NCBI GenBank assembly: GCA_018402085.1
Contig: JAGYJM010000002.1
Span: 2,309,501 to 2,373,500 of the forward strand
Direction: 5' to 3'
Source: Flavobacteriales bacterium
GTDB taxonomy: Bacteria; Bacteroidota; Bacteroidia; Flavobacteriales_D; Sanyastnellaceae
DNA: 64,000 nt
Shown here piece by piece: positions 51,587-58,564 of this stretch. Each line of letters begins with the position of its first letter. Within the stretch, counting starts at the first letter, position 1. The notes beneath the pieces were generated by a model. That model did not search any database. It was not told the DNA's origin and saw nothing but the letters and a program-made list of their open reading frames with translations. The position numbers were made by a program, and so were the translations under genes.

Positions 51587-53624
51587 GATAGGGACGCCAA
51601 CCTGGCGTCCGTGAATGTTCGCGTCACGAGTATCGCCGTTTACACGGATAGGGACGCCAACCTGGCGTCCGTGAATGTTCGCGTCACGAGAATCACCGTT
51701 AACGCGGATAGGGACGCCAACCTGGCGTCCGTGAATGTTCGGGTCACGGCAATCACCGTTTACACGGATAGGGACGCCAACCTGGCGTCCGTGAATGTTC
51801 GGGTCACATCAATCACCGTTAACGCGGATAGGGACGCCATCCTGGCGTCCGTGAATGTTCGGGTCACGGCAATCACCGTTTACACGGATAGGGACGCCAT
51901 CCTGGCGTCCGTGAATGTTCGCGTCACGAGAATCACCGTTAACGCGGATAGGGACGCCAACCCGGTGTCCGGGAATGTTCGGGTCACGTCAATCACCGTT
52001 TACACGGATAGGGACGCCATCCTGGCGTCCGTGAATGTTCGCGTCACGTCAATCACCGTTTACACGGATAGGGACGCCAACCTGGCGTCCGTGAATGTTC
52101 GGGTCACGTCAATCACCGTTTACACGGATAGGGACGCCAACCTGGCGTCCGGGAATGTTCGGTTCACCAGAATCACCGTTTACACGGATAGGGACGCCAT
52201 CCTGGCGTCCGGGAATGTTCGCGTCACGTCAATCACCGTTTACACGGATAGGGACGCCATCCTGGCGTCCGTGAATGTTCGGGTCACGGCAATCACCGTT
52301 TACACGGATAGGGACGCCAACCTGGCGTCCGGGAATATTCGGTTCACCAGAATCACCGTTTACACGGATAGGGACGCCAACCCGGTGTCCGTGAATGTTC
52401 GCGTCACGTCAATCACCGTTTACACGGATAGGGACGCCATCCTGGCGTCCGGGAATTTCCGGACTACGAGAATCACCGTTTACACGGATAGGGACGCCAA
52501 CCTGGCGTCCGGGAATGTTCGGGTCACGAGAATCACCGTTTACACGGATAGGGACGCCATCCTGGCGTCCGTGAATGTTCGCGTCACGGCAATCACCGTT
52601 TACACGGATAGGGACGCCAACCTGGCGTCCGGGAATGTTCGGGTAACGGCAATCACCGTTTACACGGATAGGGACGCCAACCTGGCGTCCGTGAATGTTC
52701 GGGTCACGGCAATCACCGTTTACACGGATAGGGACGCCATCCTGGCGTCCGTGAATGTTCGCGTCACGAGAATCACCGTTAACGCGGATAGGGACGCCAA
52801 CCCGGTGTCCGGGAATGTTCGGGTCACGTCAATCACCGTTTACACGGATAGGGACGCCATCCTGGCGTCCGTGAATGTTCGCGTCACGTCAATCACCGTT
52901 TACACGGATAGGGACGCCAACCTGGCGTCCGTGAATGTTCGGGTCACGTCAATCACCGTTTACACGGATAGGGACGCCAACCTGGCGTCCGGGAATGTTC
53001 GGGTCACGGCAATCACCGTTTACACGGATAGGGACGCCATCCTGGCGTCCGGGAATGTTCGCGTCACGTCAATCACCGTTTACACGGATAGGGACGCCAT
53101 CCTGGCGTCCGTGAATGTTCGGGTCACGGCAATCACCGTTTACACGGATAGGGACGCCAACCTGGCGTCCGGGAATATTCGGTTCACCAGAATCACCGTT
53201 TACACGGATAGGGACGCCAACCCGGTGTCCGTGAATGTTCGCGTCACGTCAATCACCGTTTACACGGATAGGGACGCCATCCTGGCGTCCGGGAATGTTC
53301 GGGTCACGAGTATCGCCGTTTACACGGATAGGGACGCCATCCTGGCGTCCGGGAATGTTCGGGTCACGAGAATCACCGTTTACACGGATAGGGACGCCAA
53401 CCTGGCGTCCGTGAATGTTCGGGTCACGGGTATCGCCGTTTACACGGAGAGGGACGGCAACCTGGCGTCCGAGAATGTTCGGGTCACGGCAATCACCGTT
53501 TACACGGATAGGGACGCCATCCTGGCGTCCGTGAATGTTCGGGTCACGAGAATCACCGTTTACACGGATAGGGACGCCATCCTGGCGTCCGGGAATGTTC
53601 GGGTTACCCGAATCGCTGTTAACG
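51587..53624 (+). repeat. 60-bp tandem array 2 (34 units)
   Basis: Thirty-four units of the same 60-base repeat as array 1, same orientation, no indels. Hairpin 1 (GGGACGCCA..TGGCGTCC) recurs at 51591 and every 60 bases to 53571. Blocks 51841-52440 and 52681-53280 are nearly identical, giving a higher-order period of 840 bp (14 units). Some units carry CCGTTAACGCGG in place of CCGTTTACACGG, and CCCGGTGTCC in place of CCTGGCGTCC. It is open in more than one frame because 60 is divisible by three and the unit lacks stops; see rejected items. Confidence 0.95.
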
Positions 53625-53844
53625 CGGATTCGCATCACGAGAATCTCTGTTTACACAAAGAGGAACACCTTCTAGAAAAGAAACCTTGTGCATACATGAA
53701 ATCGAGTATCGTTGCGGATACCCGGACGCCTGGGAGGCGTCCCTATCCGTTACCTCCGAAGTATGTTAGGGCGCAATGATGCGCCCCCGTCACTCCCTCT
53801 CTGTTCCCTGACTCCAACGATCCTCCATCCCCGATCCCCGATCC
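53593..53844 (+). repeat. Array trailer, copy 2 (~252 bp)
   Basis: Nearly identical to 47808-48060. Differences include one base in the hairpin loop (TGGGA for TGGCA near 53725) and a short replaced stretch after CCTATCCGT. Contains GGGCGC-AATGAT-GCGCCC at 53769-53786. Confidence 0.9.
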
Positions 53845-53853
53845 CCGATCAGC

Positions 53854-53885
53854 AAAAAAAAGGAGAACCGTATGGTTCTCCTTTT
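53854..53885 (-). terminator. Terminator of the Cys-repeat protein gene
   Basis: Reverse strand GGAGAACC-ATAC-GGTTCTCC followed by eight T; also has T residues on the plus side, so may work both ways. Confidence 0.88.
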
Positions 53886-53909
53886 CCCTTATGATCTGAT
53901 TATAAACGA

Positions 53910-56384
53910 TCAGCGCACGACGCTGAACCTTTCGGTAGCAATTGCCCGGTCACCGGTGAGCTGCAGGAAGTAATTCCCGCTGCTGAGTGACGAAGTGGCG
54001 ACTACCGTACGTCCGTTAATGCTGGTGCGGTATACTTCGCGACCGGTAGCATCGAGGATGCGCAGCTCAAAGAGCCCTTCCACACCCGGCTCAATCGTGA
54101 TGCTTTCATTGGCTGGATTTGGCCACAGGTCGAGTTCAATGGAGATGATCTCATCTACACTTACACCCTCCTGAATAGTGACAATCAAGGTGACTTCAGG
54201 ACCTTCGCATCCGGCCTCGTTGGTTTCGATCACCGCTACAGAACCTGCACCGGGAGTATCCCACTCAACGGTAATTTCATTGGTTCCTTGTCCTGAAACA
54301 ATCGTTCCGCCGGTGACCGTCCAGTCGTAGGTGCTACCTGCAGTATTCTCGTACGTGTAGGTTTCAGTGCTGCCTTCAACCGGGTTGCCTTCACCGGTGA
54401 TGGAGAATTCTTCGATGTAGGTGCAGCTACCATCGTCATCGGTGGCTTCTTCATCATAATTGCACGCTTCGGGATCGGTGCAGCCCGCGATTTCAAGTTC
54501 ATCACAGATCCCGTCACCGTCGGCATCGTTCAGGCAGTTGCCGTCACAATCGAGGTACTCTTCTTCCGGATAGGTACACGAGCCATCCTCATCCGTCGCT
54601 TCTGCGACGAAATTGCAGGCTTCAGGATCGGTACATCCCGGAATTTCAAACTCATCGCAGACACCATCGTCATCCGCATCGTTCAGGCAGTTGCCGTCGC
54701 AATCAAAGAACTCTTCTGCGAACTCACACGAGCCGTCATCATCCGTCGCTTCTGCGACGAAATTGCAGGCCTCAGGATCGGTACACCCCGGAATTTCAAG
54801 CTCATCGCAAATGCCGTCTTCATCGGCATCATTGAGGCAGTTGCCATCACAATCAAAGAACTCCACTGCGAATTCACACGAGCCATCGTCATCTGTCGCT
54901 TCCGGATCAAAGTTGCAAGCTAGCGGGTCTGTGCAGCCGGCCACTTCAAGCTCATCACAGAGGCCGTCATTGTCAGCATCATTCAGGCAATTACCCTCGC
55001 AATCAAGGTACTCTTCTTCAGGGAAGGTGCAGCTATCGTCATCCACATTAGCTTCCGGGTTGTAGTTACACGCTGTGACATCGGTACATCCATACTGCAG
55101 TGGTATCAAAGTGCAGCCGCTTTCTTCAATATCGAGGACGCGCGTATACGAGAATCCGCCTCCATTGTTTCCACCGGTGAAACTCAGCCAAACCACATTA
55201 AAGTAAAGGTCTTGATCAATGATTCGCAGCCCCAGGAGCGGGTTTTGATTCAGGGTAACTCCGGGTTGGTTGTCAGCGGCCTCAATCCAGGTTTCCCAGG
55301 GTTCAGCGGAGTCAACCCCTCCTATTTTCCATTCAGTATTTGACGGTCCGCCAATTGCATTTCCAGGCCAGCCATTCTGATCAAAGGCATTATAAAGGCC
55401 TTGAATGTCTTGCCTTGTAATCCATACATTATCGGTGATGCGATCCTGGTTTTCTTCGAGGGTCCAATCGGCGAAGTTCTCTTTGGTGAAAGTCAGCCAA
55501 TACTCACCTTCATAAGGGCAATCGAGTATTCCGCAGCTACCGTCGTCGATGGTTGCCTGTGGGTTGAAATTATCAGCATTGGGATCAGTGCAACCGCTGT
55601 ATTCACATGATCCATCGTCTTCAGTAGCTTCAGCATCATAATTGTCTGCGAGCGGATTGGTGCACCCGGCGGGGTCTTCCCCTCCGGCGAAGATACCTGA
55701 TTGAGACAGGGTTTCGTCTTCTTGTTCAAATCCTGTAAGGGTACCGCCGGGGGTATTACATGTCTCAGACCATACGTAATCAACCCTGTTATCCTGATCA
55801 CCTCCCAGAAAGACTTGTATGTTCAGATCGAAAGAAAGCTCTCCGTCTGTAGTAAACTGACCGAGGATTACGCGATTTTGAGGACCAACCGGAAGACTAG
55901 AAGGGCTGGTTGCGAGTGTAAACCAGGCACCGTCATCCATTTGGATGGAATTGGCTGTACCACCAAAGGTCAAGGCTCCATTGTAGGGATCAGGAGGTAT
56001 GTTCGCAATGGCGCTGACATCTCCCGCTCCGGGGCTTGTATTGTTTTCAACACCTACGGTCACCCAGGAGTCTGCCTCTACGGTTGGAAATGCGGGGTAA
56101 AGTGCAGGACTGATCGAAGCCGGTGTAATCCCTCCGAATTCACTATTGAAGAAGCTGGTGGTGGTTGAAATATTCAGGCTATGACAATCCTGAATAGCAA
56201 ATACGGCACTCACCTTGTCGTCAGCCGATGCCATTTCGGCATAGATGCGATACGTAAAAGTTCCCTCCGGCTGCGATTGCTCCGCGTTATCGAATATGTA
56301 CTGTTCAGCAACTACCTGTTGCAACTGAGCGACAGACATGATGGTCAATGTCGCGGCTAAGATTGTTAGAAATGTTTTTTTCAT
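53910..56384 (-). CDS. Secreted Cys-repeat surface protein with T9SS sorting domain
   Basis: 824 residues, signal peptide MKKTFLTILAATLTIMSVAQ. An N-terminal ~230-residue beta region, then seven GCTDPEACNFxxEATDDDGSC-type repeats, three or four of them spaced by DCDGNCLNDADDDGVCDELEI, which looks like a calcium-binding loop. Then a PKD-like domain (YDWTVTGGTIVSGQGTNEITVEWDTPG) and a type A T9SS domain (IELDLWPNPANESITIEP ... SSGNYFLQL). Repeats 4-6 are almost identical, implying recent expansion. Same repeat type as the protein at 41369. Probably a stalk or matrix component. Confidence 0.87.
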   Translation of the reverse strand: MKKTFLTILAATLTIMSVAQLQQVVAEQYIFDNAEQSQPEGTFTYRIYAEMASADDKVSAVFAIQDCHSLNISTTTSFFNSEFGGITPASISPALYPAFPTVEADSWVTVGVENNTSPGAGDVSAIANIPPDPYNGALTFGGTANSIQMDDGAWFTLATSPSSLPVGPQNRVILGQFTTDGELSFDLNIQVFLGGDQDNRVDYVWSETCNTPGGTLTGFEQEDETLSQSGIFAGGEDPAGCTNPLADNYDAEATEDDGSCEYSGCTDPNADNFNPQATIDDGSCGILDCPYEGEYWLTFTKENFADWTLEENQDRITDNVWITRQDIQGLYNAFDQNGWPGNAIGGPSNTEWKIGGVDSAEPWETWIEAADNQPGVTLNQNPLLGLRIIDQDLYFNVVWLSFTGGNNGGGFSYTRVLDIEESGCTLIPLQYGCTDVTACNYNPEANVDDDSCTFPEEEYLDCEGNCLNDADNDGLCDELEVAGCTDPLACNFDPEATDDDGSCEFAVEFFDCDGNCLNDADEDGICDELEIPGCTDPEACNFVAEATDDDGSCEFAEEFFDCDGNCLNDADDDGVCDEFEIPGCTDPEACNFVAEATDEDGSCTYPEEEYLDCDGNCLNDADGDGICDELEIAGCTDPEACNYDEEATDDDGSCTYIEEFSITGEGNPVEGSTETYTYENTAGSTYDWTVTGGTIVSGQGTNEITVEWDTPGAGSVAVIETNEAGCEGPEVTLIVTIQEGVSVDEIISIELDLWPNPANESITIEPGVEGLFELRILDATGREVYRTSINGRTVVATSSLSSGNYFLQLTGDRAIATERFSVVR

Positions 56385-56707
56385 AGTGTAAAATTCAACA
56401 TATGCACTTTGCGTTCATGTAAGCTTCATTCTGATAATTCCACATTCGATGGTGGATTCTTAAAAACGCTTGAAATTAAAGCTTTTCCGCGCAGAAGCGC
56501 GGGATGTTTAAACTTTTCGACCATCGGCAATTTCACCCCAATGAATGAGATAATCAGGCAGGTCAACCAACTCCAATGCCTACCGGTGCGCAAGTATTTT
56601 GATCGTCAAACGGTAAGCGCATCCGGTTTTCAGAACCTCTGTCTTGCCACCTCACTCAATAAACCTGGTTCAGGTTGCGTTCTTCTTCATATCAAACCTG
56701 TAACATC
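56385..56707. other. Intergenic region between divergent surface-protein genes
   Basis: 323 bases. Contains a CATCC palindrome on the minus strand (56487-56502) and a weaker CATCC-GGTT..AACC copy near 56622. Promoters for both flanking genes should lie here, but I find no clear TAnnTTTG. No gene recognised. Confidence 0.55.
56487..56502 (-). repeat. CATCC-type palindrome (intergenic)
   Basis: Minus strand CATCC then CCGCGC-TTCT-GCGCGG then AAAA. Confidence 0.7.
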
Positions 56708-57553
56708 ATGATCCTTACCGTAGCATTGCTCCTTTGCCTGGGAGTGAACTCTGCGGGACCTGCTTCTACCTCATCTATTGACCTGTACGATGCCATTGAG
56801 CAAGGTGTTGTGAAAGCCGAGTTTACCTCAAACGGCAGCTCCTCACAGAACAGCATCACCCTGAACCTTTCGAACTTAAGTGACCGTGAATTGAATATCC
56901 GTCTGGAGCCGGGCTTTTACTTGAGAAGTGACCTCTCAAATGAGCAAGACATCATGGTCACACGATCAGATGCTTTTGTATTGCATGGCGGCGAGCGCAC
57001 CTCACAGCCATTGTACGGCTTTTGCACCCAGTCGTTCAAAGCCACCCCTTCTGCAGAAAGCCGGTTTTCGCCGGGTGGCTATGCACAGGGAGAAATGGCG
57101 AAGCTGGCCAATTACCTGAACGCCTCTCCGTGCGATCCGAACCTCGAGCAGAAAGCGATTTGGGCAATGCAGGGCGACATCCCTCTTGCTGCCACCTATT
57201 CGGGCAATCGGGATGAAGACGAATCAATGCGTAAATTTCTGGCAGACCTAAAAGACCAAAACGTACCTGACTACATCGTAGACTATGGAAATGTGCTGAA
57301 TGCACCACTGGAGCGCACAGTGCATCAACTGCGAGGTCGCTTTTCATTTTCACTCGATCGGCCAACGAACGTGACTCTTGTACTGAAGCGACCTGACGGA
57401 AGCGTACTCACTACCTATTATACCGATCGCTTTATGGATATTGGCTACTACACCACAAATTTCACCTATTCAGCCGGGCTCTCTTCAGGCACCTACACCT
57501 TCGAACTATCCATGGCGAACGGTGAAGTGCTGACCACCGCCATAGAAGTCTGA
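56708..57553 (+). CDS. Secreted protein of unknown function
   Basis: 281 residues from ATG 56708 (MILTVALLLCLGVNSAGPASTSS, signal peptide). The track start at 56675 is a weaker non-ATG frame. Two parts: an N-terminal ~170 residues (AEFTSNGSSSQNSITLNLSNLSDRELNIRLEPGFYL ... KAIWAMQGDIPL) and a C-terminal beta-sandwich (GRFSFSLDRPTNVTLVLKRPDG ... YSAGLSSGTYTFELSMANGEVL) that resembles the strands of a sorting-domain-like module but lacks the usual YPNP. No family recognised. Stop codon abuts that of the PorP gene. Confidence 0.72.
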   Translation: MILTVALLLCLGVNSAGPASTSSIDLYDAIEQGVVKAEFTSNGSSSQNSITLNLSNLSDRELNIRLEPGFYLRSDLSNEQDIMVTRSDAFVLHGGERTSQPLYGFCTQSFKATPSAESRFSPGGYAQGEMAKLANYLNASPCDPNLEQKAIWAMQGDIPLAATYSGNRDEDESMRKFLADLKDQNVPDYIVDYGNVLNAPLERTVHQLRGRFSFSLDRPTNVTLVLKRPDGSVLTTYYTDRFMDIGYYTTNFTYSAGLSSGTYTFELSMANGEVLTTAIEV

Positions 57554-58564
57554 TCAGCGCACACGGATTCGTTGATTGGGATACTTCCCGAGGTACATCA
57601 GACTTATTTCGATCGCTCCGTACCCCCGGGTAACCGGACGAAGACCTGACACATTGAGGTCATAGCTGATGGTTGCCACGAACTGGCGTTCGTATTCATA
57701 ACCTACGAGTGCAATCAGAGCGTCATTCCAGCGATAGTAAGCTCCAAGCAGTAGTTCAGAGGAAGTCTTGCTCGTTGTATAAATCGACTCCTGACCGAAC
57801 CGATAGCGCGCAAGTCCGCCAAGCATCCACTCGGCTGCGGCTGCCTGAAACTGTGCGCGCATGTGATAATCCATACGAACACGATTGAATGCATGACTGT
57901 ACTCGCCGGTCAGTACAGTACGGGTAATCAAAGGGTCTTTCGTATTCTCGAGAAAGCCCTGGTTCAGATAGAGGTGGTGCGCGGCAAGTCCGACGGCAAA
58001 TTGCTGCCGTCGAGACAGAGCCCGTTTCCAAAGAAAACCGGCTGAAGCTTCGGGGAAACCTTTCTGATCTGAAAAAAAAGCCTCACCGGAAGGCAAGGTT
58101 GGATCATACGCCACGCCATTGTGTTGTGCGTCCCAGGCGAGTCCGTCAAAATTAATGCTGCGCTGCCCGTAGCCGGCAGAAAGTCCGAAAGTAAAGCGCG
58201 AAGACTCTACCCTCCCGAGATGGTAGGCTGCGGTAACTGCTCCCCTGATGGTACGCAAACCGGAAGTGCCGGCGACATCCTGTATCACATAGCCACCGAG
58301 TCCGATAAAGCTATTACTGCCTTTCGTTCTATTCAGGGCGATATCGAAGCTACCCGCCATCGTTCGGAAGGTTTCTGTCACCGATGCCCACTGCGTTCGG
58401 TACTGTGTAACCGCGCGGTAATGATCTTCAATGTTACCGGTTTCAGCCGGGTTGATACGAATCGTGCTGCGGTAAAACTGGCTGAACATCGCATCCTGCG
58501 CTTTTGCGCAGAAAGCAAAGGCAATCAGCAACAGCGCAATGCTATATCGGCGAAAGGTCTTCAT
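57554..58564 (-). CDS. PorP/SprF-family type IX secretion membrane protein
   Basis: 336 residues. Signal peptide MKTFRRYSIALLLIAFAFCAKA with AKA site before QDAMFSQFYRSTIRINPAETGN; the start QDAMFSQFY...NPAxxG is the hallmark of the PorP/SprF family. The rest is an outer-membrane beta barrel (VTQYRTQWASVTETFRTMAGSFDI). These proteins anchor a partner CHU_C protein during T9SS export, and the partner is the gene immediately upstream (four-base overlap). The AKA site is encoded by a CATCC palindrome. Confidence 0.95.
   Translation of the reverse strand: MKTFRRYSIALLLIAFAFCAKAQDAMFSQFYRSTIRINPAETGNIEDHYRAVTQYRTQWASVTETFRTMAGSFDIALNRTKGSNSFIGLGGYVIQDVAGTSGLRTIRGAVTAAYHLGRVESSRFTFGLSAGYGQRSINFDGLAWDAQHNGVAYDPTLPSGEAFFSDQKGFPEASAGFLWKRALSRRQQFAVGLAAHHLYLNQGFLENTKDPLITRTVLTGEYSHAFNRVRMDYHMRAQFQAAAAEWMLGGLARYRFGQESIYTTSKTSSELLLGAYYRWNDALIALVGYEYERQFVATISYDLNVSGLRPVTRGYGAIEISLMYLGKYPNQRIRVR
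58496..58511 (+). repeat. CATCC-type palindrome encoding a signal-peptidase site
   Basis: CTGCGC-TTTT-GCGCAG preceded by CATCC and followed by AAAG; minus-strand CAKAQD in the PorP-family gene. Identical core to 6641 and 18595. Confidence 0.8.

Noticed and set aside
51578-53779. 733-residue ORF with 20-residue repeats (VNVRVTSITVYTDRDANLAS) as a giant repeat protein; likewise 47076-47837
   Set aside because: Unit length 60 has no stop and is divisible by three, so several frames (including a minus-strand one) stay open. Most variable sites change the amino acid rather than being synonymous, there is no signal peptide or promoter, and the hairpins explain the conservation better.
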